A stretch of DNA of 64,000 nucleotides. Origin: Larkinella terrae (lineage in GTDB: Bacteria > Bacteroidota > Bacteroidia > Cytophagales > Spirosomataceae). The notes below the pieces were generated by a model, which was not told the DNA's origin, made no database searches, and worked only from the letters and a program-made list of their open reading frames with translations. Position numbers and translations under genes: made by a program. This document shows, piece after piece, positions 51,452 through 59,962 of the stretch (the stretch's first letter is position 1; each line of letters begins with the position of its first letter). Location of the stretch: assembly GCF_009668025.1 (NCBI RefSeq), contig NZ_WJXZ01000014.1, forward strand, positions 186,001 through 250,000. Direction: 5' to 3'.

Positions 51452-53869
51452 ATGCTAACGAACTATTTCAAAATCGCTTTTCGGAACCTGATTCGGCATA
51501 AGGTTTTTTCGGGGATCAACATCGTCGGGCTGGCCATCGGCATTGCCGCCTGTCTACTGATTTTGCAGTACGTTGACTTTGAGTTGAGTTACGACCGGTT
51601 TCATACGAAAGCCGACCGGATTTACCGCGTCCAGCAGGATCGCTACGACAAAGGAAAGCTGAGCACGCAGTGGGCCGGAGGAGCCCAGGCGGCCGGGAAT
51701 TCGTTTAAAGCGGCTTTTCCCGAAGTCGAGGATTACGTTAAGGTGCTGAAAAACCGGGCCATGATCGCCGATTATGGCGAAAAAAGCCTGAAAGTCGAGA
51801 AGGTGTTCACCGCCAGCGAATCCTTCTTCAAAATCTTTTCGTATCCGCTCCTGGCCGGTGATCCAAAAACCGTACTGGCCGAGCCCAACACCGTCGTTCT
51901 CTCCGAATCGGTGGCGAAAAAACTGTTTGGAAACGAGCAGGCGGTGGGAAAAAACATTAAGTTAAATCAACGGAAAGACGTCAAAGTAGTGGGTATTTAC
52001 AAGGACATGCCCGCCAACACGCATTTACACGCCGATCTGCTGATTCCGCACGTCACGTTCATCAAAGACTTAGGGCCCAACAACAATCCGGACAACGCCT
52101 GGATGTGGGACGGTGCGATGTCGTATTTGTTGCTGCGCCCCGACGCCAATCCAACGGTACTGGAAGCCAAATTCGTACCGTATATTGAGAAAACCATTGG
52201 AGCCGAATTGAAGAAATACGATGCGGGCGCGGTTTATAAACTGCAACCGTTGCAGGATATTCATCTCTATTCGCATTTCATGGAAGAGGCCGAACCGAAC
52301 GGCGATGGCAACACGGTTTACCTGCTGCTGGGCATCGCGTTTTTCATTGTGATCATTGCGTGGGTGAACTACATCAACCTGGCGACGGCGCGGGCCATCA
52401 ACCGGGCGAAAGAAGTAGGCATTCGCAAAACCGTCGGTTCGCAGCGGGGCCAACTAATCCGGCAATTCCTGATCGAATCCGTGCTGCTGAACGGCCTGGC
52501 GGTGGTGCTGGCGCTGGTTTTCGTGGCCGCCGTGATGCCGCTTTTCAACAGTTTGTCGGGTCAGCAACTGAGCCTGTCGCTGCTCGGTAGCGGTTCGTTC
52601 TGGCTGGCGTTGGGTGTTTTGTTTGTGATCGGTACGTTTTTCTCGGGACTGTATCCGGCCTTCGTGCTGTCGGGTTTCCGGCCGATTGCGGTTTTGAAAG
52701 GCAAAATGGTGAACTCCCGGCAGGGCGTGGTGTTGCGGAAATCGCTGGTCGTTTTTCAGTTTGCAGCCTCGCTCTTTCTGCTGGTCGGCACGCTGGCGGT
52801 TTTCCGGCAGATCCAGTTCATGCGGGGCCAAAGCCTCGGCCTGGACATCGACCAGACATTGGTAATCAATCCACCGATCATCCGGACGGATTCGACCTTC
52901 ATGCGGCAGATGTTGGCCTTCAAGGATGAATTGCTGCGGCAACCTTCGATCCGAAGCATCAGCGCGTCTTCCGTCGTGCCCGGACAAGCTTCGGACTGGA
53001 ATGCGGGCACGATCCGGCTGAAAGGTGCCGATCCGAGCAAGGGTACGCAGTACCGCGTGATTGCCGTAGATTATGACTTTCTGAAAACCTTTAACCTCAA
53101 ACTCGTCGCCGGACGCGATTTCTCCAAGGAATACGGTCTGGAAAAGAAAGCCGTCATTTTCAATAAAATGGCGATTAAGCAACTCGGGTTCAACAACCCG
53201 GCGGAAGCGATCGGCAAGGAAATTGATTTCTGGGGTGACTATTTTACGATTGTGGGTGTGACCGATAACTTCCACCAGCAGTCGTTGCGCGACGCCTACG
53301 AACCGCTGATTCTCCGGCTGATTCCGGACGCGGGCGGTTATTTTTCGATCAAAATGGCTTCCAAAGAGGCCAGTTCAACGATTACCACCGTGCGGAGCGA
53401 ATGGGACCGGTTTTTTCCCGGCAACCCGTTCGAGTATTTCTTCCTGGACGAACATTTCGACGCCCAGTACAAAGCCGATCAGCGGTTTGGGCAGGTGTTC
53501 GGTTTGTTTACCGGTTTAGCGATTCTGGTGGCCTGTCTGGGTCTGTTCGGTCTGGCGTCGTTCACCACCGCCCAGCGGACGAAGGAAATCGGCATTCGGA
53601 AAGTGCTGGGTGCAACGGTTCCCGAAATCGTGCAGATGTTATACAAAGAGTTTGCGGTGTTGATTCTGATTGCCTGCGTGGTGGCAACACCCCTGGCGTG
53701 GTTCGCCGTGAGCCAGTGGCTGAACACGTACGCGTTTCGGGCCGAGGTGCAATGGTGGCTGTTTGCGCTGCCGTTCGTGCTGATGCTGCTGATCGCTTTG
53801 CTGACGGTTTCGTTTCAATCGGTCAAAGCCGCGCTGATGAACCCGGTTACCTCACTTCGTTCGGAATAA
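51452..53869 (+). CDS. FtsX/MacB-type ABC permease, paralogue 2
   Basis: 805 residues, same plan as paralogue 1. N-terminus MLTNYFKIAFRNLIRHKVFSGINIVGLAIGIAACLLILQYVDFELSYDRFH is the family's standard start. FtsX blocks carry EVGIRKTVGSQRG (with T and S in place of the usual V/L and A) and EIGIRKVLGATVPE. The C-terminus is FQSVKAALMNPVTSLRSE. The periplasmic domain differs strongly from the other copies, as expected if each permease serves a different substrate or partner. It is preceded and followed by inverted repeats in the gaps. Confidence 0.93.
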   Translation: MLTNYFKIAFRNLIRHKVFSGINIVGLAIGIAACLLILQYVDFELSYDRFHTKADRIYRVQQDRYDKGKLSTQWAGGAQAAGNSFKAAFPEVEDYVKVLKNRAMIADYGEKSLKVEKVFTASESFFKIFSYPLLAGDPKTVLAEPNTVVLSESVAKKLFGNEQAVGKNIKLNQRKDVKVVGIYKDMPANTHLHADLLIPHVTFIKDLGPNNNPDNAWMWDGAMSYLLLRPDANPTVLEAKFVPYIEKTIGAELKKYDAGAVYKLQPLQDIHLYSHFMEEAEPNGDGNTVYLLLGIAFFIVIIAWVNYINLATARAINRAKEVGIRKTVGSQRGQLIRQFLIESVLLNGLAVVLALVFVAAVMPLFNSLSGQQLSLSLLGSGSFWLALGVLFVIGTFFSGLYPAFVLSGFRPIAVLKGKMVNSRQGVVLRKSLVVFQFAASLFLLVGTLAVFRQIQFMRGQSLGLDIDQTLVINPPIIRTDSTFMRQMLAFKDELLRQPSIRSISASSVVPGQASDWNAGTIRLKGADPSKGTQYRVIAVDYDFLKTFNLKLVAGRDFSKEYGLEKKAVIFNKMAIKQLGFNNPAEAIGKEIDFWGDYFTIVGVTDNFHQQSLRDAYEPLILRLIPDAGGYFSIKMASKEASSTITTVRSEWDRFFPGNPFEYFFLDEHFDAQYKADQRFGQVFGLFTGLAILVACLGLFGLASFTTAQRTKEIGIRKVLGATVPEIVQMLYKEFAVLILIACVVATPLAWFAVSQWLNTYAFRAEVQWWLFALPFVLMLLIALLTVSFQSVKAALMNPVTSLRSE

Positions 53870-53882
53870 ATTTCGCAGAGGA

Positions 53883-53949
53883 CATGGGGCGTTGGGCAGA
53901 GGGGCATTTTAGCTGTTTTCACCCGTTGCTCAACACCCTCTGCCCCATG
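53883..53949. repeat. GC-rich bulged hairpin, family E copy 1
   Basis: CATGGG (53883-53888) plus GCAGAGGG (53896-53903) on the left pair with CCCTCTGC (53936-53943) and CCCATG (53944-53949) on the right, leaving a left bulge GCGTTGG. The preceding TTTCGCAGAG (53871-53880) equals the start of family A copy 1. The phrase GGGCGTTGGGCAGAGGGG recurs at 56356-56373. Confidence 0.7.
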
Positions 53950-53966
53950 CCAAACCCAAATAACCT

Positions 53967-56339
53967 ATGCTAAGGAATTACTTCAAAACCGCCTGGCGCG
54001 GACTGGTCAACAACAAAGGGTATTCCGCCATCAACATTGGTGGATTGGCAGTAGCGCTGGGAATCAGCGTTTTGCTGTTGTGGTGGGTCAAAGATGAGTT
54101 GAGTTTCGACCGGTTTCACGTCCAGAGTGACCGGATTTACCGCGTCAATGGCGGTTTTGGATCGGGCGCATCGCAGCAGTTTTCCGGGCAGATTGTGGCC
54201 CCGGTGGCAGCCTACGCCAAACAACATATACCGGGCGTGGAAGAGGCCGTGCGTGTCGTTGGAAATTACGACATGTCGCCTTTCAAAGTGAACGGAAAAA
54301 CGTTGGTGGAGGAGAAAGCCGTGTACGTCGATCCGGCATTTTTTACGTTTTTCAATTTCGAATGGGTGAAAGGAAACCGCAACCGGCCTTTCCCGGATCT
54401 GCAAACCGTGGTGATGACGGAATCGGCGGCTTTGAAATATTTTGGCGCAGCCGAACCGGTGGGGAAGATGCTCTATTCCGTCCGGAACAATAAGAATTAC
54501 GTCGTTAGCGGCATTATCCGGGATTTTCCCGATAACTCCAGCATCCAGTGCAATATGCTGTTTCCGCTGGAAATCGTCGCCAAGGGTTATCAGGCCAACG
54601 ACTACTGGAAATCGATGGACTCGGACTGGGGTAACTGGTACGCGCAGACCTATTTCCGGCTTGATCCCCGGGCCAATCTGGATAAACTGGCGAAAGCCCT
54701 GACGGACGTTCACCACGCCAGCAACAAATATGATCAGGCCACGGTTTATCGCCTTCAGCCCCTGCACGACATTCATTTATACCGGCCGGATGGCACACCG
54801 GGCGCGATGCAGGAAGTCAAAATGATGGGCATTGTTGCCCTGATTCTGCTGGCGATTGGCTGTATCAATTACGTCAATCTGGCGACGGCGCAGGCCACGC
54901 AGCGGGCCAAAGAGGTCAGTGTTCGGAAGGTGGTAGGTGCCGGGCGGAGGCACCTGGTTGGGCAGTTTCTGGCCGAATCGCTCCTGATTTTTGTCGTCGC
55001 GCTGGCGCTGGCTATCGGCCTGATCAGGGGGCTGGAATCGACCTATCACGAACTAACCGGCAAAACGCAGCCGTTTTCGTTGTCCGATCCGCAGGTCTGG
55101 CTGGTGGTGATTGGCGTGTTGGTGTTCACCCTGGCCATCGCGGGAATCTACCCGGCTCTGGTGCTGTCGTCGTTTGAGCCACTGAAGGTGCTGCGCGGGA
55201 AAATAGCGATTGGGGGGAGAAGGGTTACGTTCCGGCAAACGTTGGTTATCACGCAGTTTGCCTTTTCAACAGCCTTGATTGTGGGAACGCTAATTATTGG
55301 CAATCAACTGCGGTTTATGCGCGAGCGCAACCTGGGGTATGACCGGGAAAACGTATTTTCCTTCTGGCTAACCGAGGAAATGTCGAAGCATTATGAGGCC
55401 CTGAAAGCCGAATTATCTCGCGAACCGAGCGTCAGCCACGTGACCGCATCCAACGGGAATCTGATCGGTATTGGAAACTCCACCGGCGATACGGACTGGG
55501 AAGGAAAGCCCAAAAATAGCATGTTTATTGTCACACGGATGCGGGTGGAAAAGGATTTCATCTCGTCATTCGGCCTGAAAATGGCGGCCGGAGAAACCTT
55601 TACCGGTTCGAAAACCGATTCGATGCACGTCATTTTAAACGAAACGGCGGTCAAAAATGCAGGAATCAAAAATCCGATCGGCAAATGGTTTACGCTGGGC
55701 CAGACAAAGGGAATAATTATTGGCGTCGTGAAGGACTTTCATTTTGCATCACTCCGGCAGAAAGTGGAACCGGCGGTTTTTTTCTACCGCGACAATACCA
55801 ATTTCGGCCGGATTTACATCAAAACCACCGGTCGCGACGCCCCTAAAGCGGTCGCTGCAGCCGAAAAGCTCTGGAAAAAATACAGCCCCGATTATCCATT
55901 TGAGTACCAGTTTATGGATGCTCAATACAACGATATGTATAAATCAGAACAGCGGACGGGAGCCTTATTCAACTTCTTCTCGGGCGTCGCCATCCTGGTT
56001 TCGTGTCTGGGCTTATTCGGGCTGGCAACGTTTACGGCTCAGCAGCGGATGAAGGAAATCGGCATTCGCAAAGTGCTAGGCGCGTCGGTGACGGGCATCG
56101 TGGCGCTGCTTTCCAAAGATTTTCTGAAGCTGGTGCTGATCGGAATTCTGATTGCTTCGCCCGTGGCGTGGTGGGCAATGAATCAATGGCTGCAGAATTT
56201 CGCCTACAAGATTGATCTGGAATGGTGGGTGTTTGCACTGGCCGGTTTGCTGGCGGTTTTGATCGCTTTCACGACGGTTTCGTTTCAGTCGATACGCGCG
56301 GCTTTGATGAATCCAGTGAAGAGTTTGAAGTCGGAGTAA
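53967..56339 (+). CDS. FtsX/MacB-type ABC permease, paralogue 3
   Basis: 790 residues, the shortest complete copy. N-terminus MLRNYFKTAWRGLVNNKGYSAINIGGLAVALGISVLLLWWV has R-G in place of the R-N of the family. Block motifs are EVSVRKVVGAGRR and EIGIRKVLGASVTG; the end is FQSIRAALMNPVKSLKSE. It has the same two periplasmic domains and two FtsX blocks as its neighbours. The gene is convergent with the first Uma2-family gene, and the gap between them is filled by a hairpin. Confidence 0.93.
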   Translation: MLRNYFKTAWRGLVNNKGYSAINIGGLAVALGISVLLLWWVKDELSFDRFHVQSDRIYRVNGGFGSGASQQFSGQIVAPVAAYAKQHIPGVEEAVRVVGNYDMSPFKVNGKTLVEEKAVYVDPAFFTFFNFEWVKGNRNRPFPDLQTVVMTESAALKYFGAAEPVGKMLYSVRNNKNYVVSGIIRDFPDNSSIQCNMLFPLEIVAKGYQANDYWKSMDSDWGNWYAQTYFRLDPRANLDKLAKALTDVHHASNKYDQATVYRLQPLHDIHLYRPDGTPGAMQEVKMMGIVALILLAIGCINYVNLATAQATQRAKEVSVRKVVGAGRRHLVGQFLAESLLIFVVALALAIGLIRGLESTYHELTGKTQPFSLSDPQVWLVVIGVLVFTLAIAGIYPALVLSSFEPLKVLRGKIAIGGRRVTFRQTLVITQFAFSTALIVGTLIIGNQLRFMRERNLGYDRENVFSFWLTEEMSKHYEALKAELSREPSVSHVTASNGNLIGIGNSTGDTDWEGKPKNSMFIVTRMRVEKDFISSFGLKMAAGETFTGSKTDSMHVILNETAVKNAGIKNPIGKWFTLGQTKGIIIGVVKDFHFASLRQKVEPAVFFYRDNTNFGRIYIKTTGRDAPKAVAAAEKLWKKYSPDYPFEYQFMDAQYNDMYKSEQRTGALFNFFSGVAILVSCLGLFGLATFTAQQRMKEIGIRKVLGASVTGIVALLSKDFLKLVLIGILIASPVAWWAMNQWLQNFAYKIDLEWWVFALAGLLAVLIAFTTVSFQSIRAALMNPVKSLKSE

Positions 56340-56343
56340 TGTT

Positions 56344-56416
56344 GCAGAGGGGTAAGGGCGTTGGGCAGAGGGGAAAAGCACCCCATGCCCCGCGCCCCAT
56401 GCTCTTACCCCTCTGC
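56344..56416. repeat. GC-rich hairpin, family E copy 2
   Basis: GCAGAGGGGTAAG (56344-56356) pairs perfectly with CTTACCCCTCTGC (56404-56416). Between them are GGGCGTTGGGCAGAGGGG and CCCCATGCCCCGCGCCCCAT, which pair in part. The right arm encodes the last residues (A-E-G) and the stop of the Uma2-family gene that ends at 56405, the same arrangement as at 32669. Confidence 0.85.
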
Positions 56417-56890
56417 AAAAATGTCGTTTAGCGGTAGTTCGATACCGGTTACGGGGTCAGTGAGTGTGGTGTCGTCGGTGAAAAACTGGTATTTGCCAAT
56501 GGCTGAATAAACGGAAATCGCTTTAAAACTTGGTAACACGAGCCAGCAGGATTGAACACCGGCCCTGAAATACCGCTCGAATTTGGCCAGGATGTCATCG
56601 TTGGATTGCGAAGGCGACACAATTTCGATGACCGTGAGTGGCATTTGCGTCATGGACGTAACGTCGTGCAGGAAGTCGATTTGTAGTTTGGGATAGATTG
56701 CTATATCAGGCACCGCGTCAGGTCTTTCCCGCATCGTTAAATTGATTTCGGGTAGAAGCGTGAAAGTAGTTCGATAATGCAGATGTAAAGCAAAAATCAA
56801 ATTCCCCTGTATTATAGAATGATTCAGTGTGGGCATCGGTTTTCCGCGTTCGCGCTCGTAGTCAGAGAGTTGTTCAACGGTAGCTTCCAT
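56405..56890 (-). CDS. Uma2-family PD-(D/E)XK nuclease-like protein, copy 1
   Basis: 161 residues. The Uma2 pattern is present: PDIAIYPKLQ carries the metal-binding aspartate, LTVIEIVSPSQSNDDILAKFERYFRAGVQSCWLVLP the catalytic E-x-K-type core, with a lysine at the KFERY position. It belongs to the typical Uma2 form, unlike the two shorter relatives at 59464 and 62408. Uma2 genes are widespread in cyanobacteria and Bacteroidota; function unproven (mobile-element-linked nuclease suspected). It diverges from the next permease by 40 bp. TAAAGATA at 56917-56924 read on minus is TATCTTTA, close to a -7 box. Confidence 0.85.
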   Translation of the reverse strand: MEATVEQLSDYERERGKPMPTLNHSIIQGNLIFALHLHYRTTFTLLPEINLTMRERPDAVPDIAIYPKLQIDFLHDVTSMTQMPLTVIEIVSPSQSNDDILAKFERYFRAGVQSCWLVLPSFKAISVYSAIGKYQFFTDDTTLTDPVTGIELPLNDIFAEG

Positions 56891-56930
56891 AACCGGTAGA
56901 GTTTTTTATTGAAAGTTAAAGATAACAAAA

Positions 56931-59396
56931 ATGCTGACGAACTATCTGAAAATTGCCATCCGGAATCTGCTGAGAAGTAAGTCGTTCTCGGCCATCAACA
57001 TTCTGGGCCTGTCGGTCGGCATGACGTGTTGTATGCTGTTGCTGCTCTATATTCGCAGCGAGTTGTCGTACGACAAACACCAGCAACACGCCAGCGAATT
57101 GTATCTGCTGGGGCAGGAAGTATTCATTGGCGGACAACGCAGCGGGGGCGCTAACGAGCAAAGTTCGGTAGCGTCGGCGCCGTACGCCTTTGCCCTAAAA
57201 GCAGAATTTCCGGAAATTGAACAGGTGGCTCGGCTGTATGTCAACATCATCGATGAAAAAGCCCTGTTGCAGGTTCGGCAGGGAGGAAAAGCGTTGCGAT
57301 CGTTTTACGAAACCAATGGTTATCAGGTCGATTCGACGTTCTTTGAGCTGTTTTCCTACGAATTCACGGAAGGCAGTCCCCGCACAGCCCTGATCGATCG
57401 AAACGCCATCGTGTTGTCGGAAGAAGTGGCTCATAAACTTTTTGGCAGCGAACCGGCCCTGAATAAAATCATCAAAATCAGCGGAACGACCGGCAACGGC
57501 GAGGACTTCAAAGTGACCGGTGTTTACCGCGACGAAAGCGCCCGTTCGCACATCGACGCCCGGTTTTTCGTGCCGATCTATGCGGGTTGGGTGGGGAGTT
57601 TCCTGCGCGATGACAAACTGGATTTTTGCTGTAACAACCTGTTTAACACCTACCTGAAACTCCGGCCCGGCACCGATCCTGACCGGCTGAAAAGCAAGTT
57701 TCCGGCCTTCATGGAAAAATACGCCCGGGGCGATTTGAACGCGGTTGGGTTTGATAAAAAAATACTCCTGGTGCCGGTTCCGGATTTGCACCTGTACAGC
57801 GCATTCGAAAAGGCCGTGAGCCCAACCAATTCCAAAACGTACCTGTACATCCTGGGCTCGATTGCGGTTTTTACGCTGCTGATTGCCTGCATCAATTTCA
57901 TGAACCTCTCGACGGCCCGCTCGGCCAAACGGGCGGCTGAGGTTGGTATTCGCAAGGTGATGGGCGCGGAGCGGGGTTCGCTGATCGGGCAGTTTCTGGG
58001 CGAGTCGATGGTGCTGTCGTTTCTGGGGCTGGTCATTGCGCTCGTACTGGTTTCGCTGTTGTTACCGGTTTTCAATCAAATGGCCGGTAAACAGCTGACA
58101 ACCGCCGAGCTGTTCGAGCCCGGAATTGTATTGTCTTTCCTGGGTCTGGCTTTGCTGACGGGCCTGGTGGCAGGCAGTTATCCGGCTTTCTTTCTGTCGA
58201 TGTTCAATCCGGCCCACGTCTTAAAAGGTAAGTTCGTCAACAGCCTGTCGGCGGTGGCACTACGCCGGGGCTTGGTGGTGTTTCAATTCGTGATTTCCAT
58301 TGGTCTGGTGCTGGCCACGTTCGTCATTCAGGAGCAGATGCGGTTTTTGCGGAACAAGTCGCTGGGCTTCACGCAGGATCAGCAGATTGCCATTCCGCTT
58401 CGGGGCAGCGAAAACCGGGCTATTTACACCGCGTTCCGTAACGAGATTTTAGGCAACAACCAGGTCGTTTCGGCCGCCGGAACGCAGTATTATCCGGGCA
58501 TCCGAAACCCAACCGACTTTGGATTATACATCCCCGAACAGGGTGTGAAAAGCAGCCACAGCGTCAAAACCAACTGGGTGGATATTGATTATTTGCCCAC
58601 TATGGGTTTTAAACTCAAAGCCGGGCGGCTGTTCTCGCGCCAGTTTCCGGGCGATACCAATAACCGGATGGTCGTCAACGAGTCGATGTTGCGGAAATTC
58701 CAGCTTCCGATTCAGAAAGCCTTGGGCCAGAAACTGAATTTCGACTGGCAGGGGCAGACGCATCAGTACGAAATTGTGGGTGTTCTGCAGGATTTTCACT
58801 TCGAGAATCTGCACCAAACTATTGAGCCCTACGCGTTTATGCTGAATAATCGGCCAAATTATAACTTCATTATCGTGCACGTCAACACGCCCGATATGAG
58901 TCGGGTGCTTGCTTTTCTGGAACAAAAGTGGAAAACGCTGCGGCCCGAAGATCCGTTTGAATATACTTTTCTGGACGAAGATTTTCAGAAGAATTACCAG
59001 GCTGAGGCCCGGACTTCGCAGCTGGTGAGCTACTTTACGGCCATTTCCATCCTGATTTCGTGTTTGGGCCTGTTTGGTCTGGCGGCTTTTGCGGCCCAGC
59101 AACGGACGAAGGAAATCGGCGTTCGGAAAGTGCTGGGCGCGTCGGTGACCAACATTGTGTTGCTGCTCTCGCGGGACTTCCTGAAGCTGGTGATTGTGGC
59201 CATTCTGATTGCGACGCCGATTGCCTGGTGGGCCATGCACAAGTGGCTCCAGGATTTTGCCTATCGGGTAACGATTCCGTGGTGGGTGTTTGTGGCTGCG
59301 GGCGGTCTGGCGTTGTTCATTGCGTTTATCACCGTCTGCTTCCAGAGTATCAGGGCCGCATTGATGAATCCGGTGAACTCCTTGCGAAGTGAATAG
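56931..59396 (+). CDS. FtsX/MacB-type ABC permease, paralogue 4
   Basis: 821 residues, the longest copy. N-terminus MLTNYLKIAIRNLLRSKSFSAINILGLSVGMTCCMLLLLYIRSELSYDKHQ. FtsX motifs are EVGIRKVMGAERG and EIGVRKVLGASVTN. The first periplasmic domain has extra residues (GGQRSGGANEQSSVASAPY, SGTTGNGEDFKVTG). The end is FQSIRAALMNPVNSLRSE. It sits between two antisense Uma2-type genes, diverging from one and converging with the other. Confidence 0.93.
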   Translation: MLTNYLKIAIRNLLRSKSFSAINILGLSVGMTCCMLLLLYIRSELSYDKHQQHASELYLLGQEVFIGGQRSGGANEQSSVASAPYAFALKAEFPEIEQVARLYVNIIDEKALLQVRQGGKALRSFYETNGYQVDSTFFELFSYEFTEGSPRTALIDRNAIVLSEEVAHKLFGSEPALNKIIKISGTTGNGEDFKVTGVYRDESARSHIDARFFVPIYAGWVGSFLRDDKLDFCCNNLFNTYLKLRPGTDPDRLKSKFPAFMEKYARGDLNAVGFDKKILLVPVPDLHLYSAFEKAVSPTNSKTYLYILGSIAVFTLLIACINFMNLSTARSAKRAAEVGIRKVMGAERGSLIGQFLGESMVLSFLGLVIALVLVSLLLPVFNQMAGKQLTTAELFEPGIVLSFLGLALLTGLVAGSYPAFFLSMFNPAHVLKGKFVNSLSAVALRRGLVVFQFVISIGLVLATFVIQEQMRFLRNKSLGFTQDQQIAIPLRGSENRAIYTAFRNEILGNNQVVSAAGTQYYPGIRNPTDFGLYIPEQGVKSSHSVKTNWVDIDYLPTMGFKLKAGRLFSRQFPGDTNNRMVVNESMLRKFQLPIQKALGQKLNFDWQGQTHQYEIVGVLQDFHFENLHQTIEPYAFMLNNRPNYNFIIVHVNTPDMSRVLAFLEQKWKTLRPEDPFEYTFLDEDFQKNYQAEARTSQLVSYFTAISILISCLGLFGLAAFAAQQRTKEIGVRKVLGASVTNIVLLLSRDFLKLVIVAILIATPIAWWAMHKWLQDFAYRVTIPWWVFVAAGGLALFIAFITVCFQSIRAALMNPVNSLRSE

Positions 59397-59400
59397 CTGA

Positions 59401-59455
59401 GGGCATGGAGCGTGGGGCAGCGGTTTTTAACCCCGTGCCCAAACCCCTCTGCATC
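59401..59455. repeat. Degenerate family E copy
   Basis: GGGCATGGAGCGTGGGGCAG with CCCCGTGCCC and CCCCTCTGC downstream resembles the hairpins at 53883 and 56344, but pairs only weakly. It lies in the convergent gap between permease 4 and the second Uma2-type gene. Confidence 0.5.
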
Positions 59456-59463
59456 GGTAAATC

Positions 59464-59913
59464 TTACAGAAATGAGTCCAGGTCCAGTTGCAGGATTTGG
59501 GAAAAAGAAGGAGAATCGGTGATCCAGCCGGTGTTTTTGCGGTACTGATGCCATTGCCGGTTTTTATAATTATAGACAAAACCCTCGACGATTCCGTAAT
59601 TGTCTTCGTCGATCAATTGCATGACTTTTTTGAGGTCTTTTTTCAGACCTTCCTGATTACAAACCTCGACAATAACCGGGCTTTCGGCGGTTTCATTGTC
59701 ATAGAGTAACAAATCCGGTATCGGGCTGGCTTTGGACTCGTCGAGCATGGTCTCTGGAAAAGGTTCAAGGGCAAGCGTGCCTTCAACGTAAAAGAGCAAC
59801 CCTAAATGGGTGTTAAGTTTACTGATGACGCGCTGATGGTCTTTGGGAGCATAAACCGATATTTCGTCTTCAGAGACGAACGAGTAATTGGAAGTTAGCT
59901 CTGGGTAATTCAT
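59464..59913 (-). CDS. Uma2-like small nuclease-fold protein, copy 2
   Basis: 149 residues from ATG 59913 (MNYPELTSNYSFVSEDEISVYAPKDHQRV). The 8 codons upstream are not supported, since the homologue at 62408 also begins with MNY at the matching place. IPDLLLYDNE and PVIVEVCNQEGLKKDLKKVMQLI carry the aspartate and the E-x-C/K region of a PD-(D/E)XK fold. The C-terminus FSQILQLDLDSFL is shared with copy 3 (FSDILQLDLNQFL), so these two are close paralogues. It diverges from permease 5 by 49 bp. Function unknown. Confidence 0.8.
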   Translation of the reverse strand: MNYPELTSNYSFVSEDEISVYAPKDHQRVISKLNTHLGLLFYVEGTLALEPFPETMLDESKASPIPDLLLYDNETAESPVIVEVCNQEGLKKDLKKVMQLIDEDNYGIVEGFVYNYKNRQWHQYRKNTGWITDSPSFSQILQLDLDSFL

Positions 59914-59962
59914 TACGAAATTGGTTTGTACGACCACATAAATGTACGTAAACGCAAAAAAA

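Noticed and set aside
53401-53973. 190-codon plus-strand frame overlapping the end of permease 2
   Set aside because: It lies in another frame of a conserved permease and has arginine/glycine-rich shadow composition.
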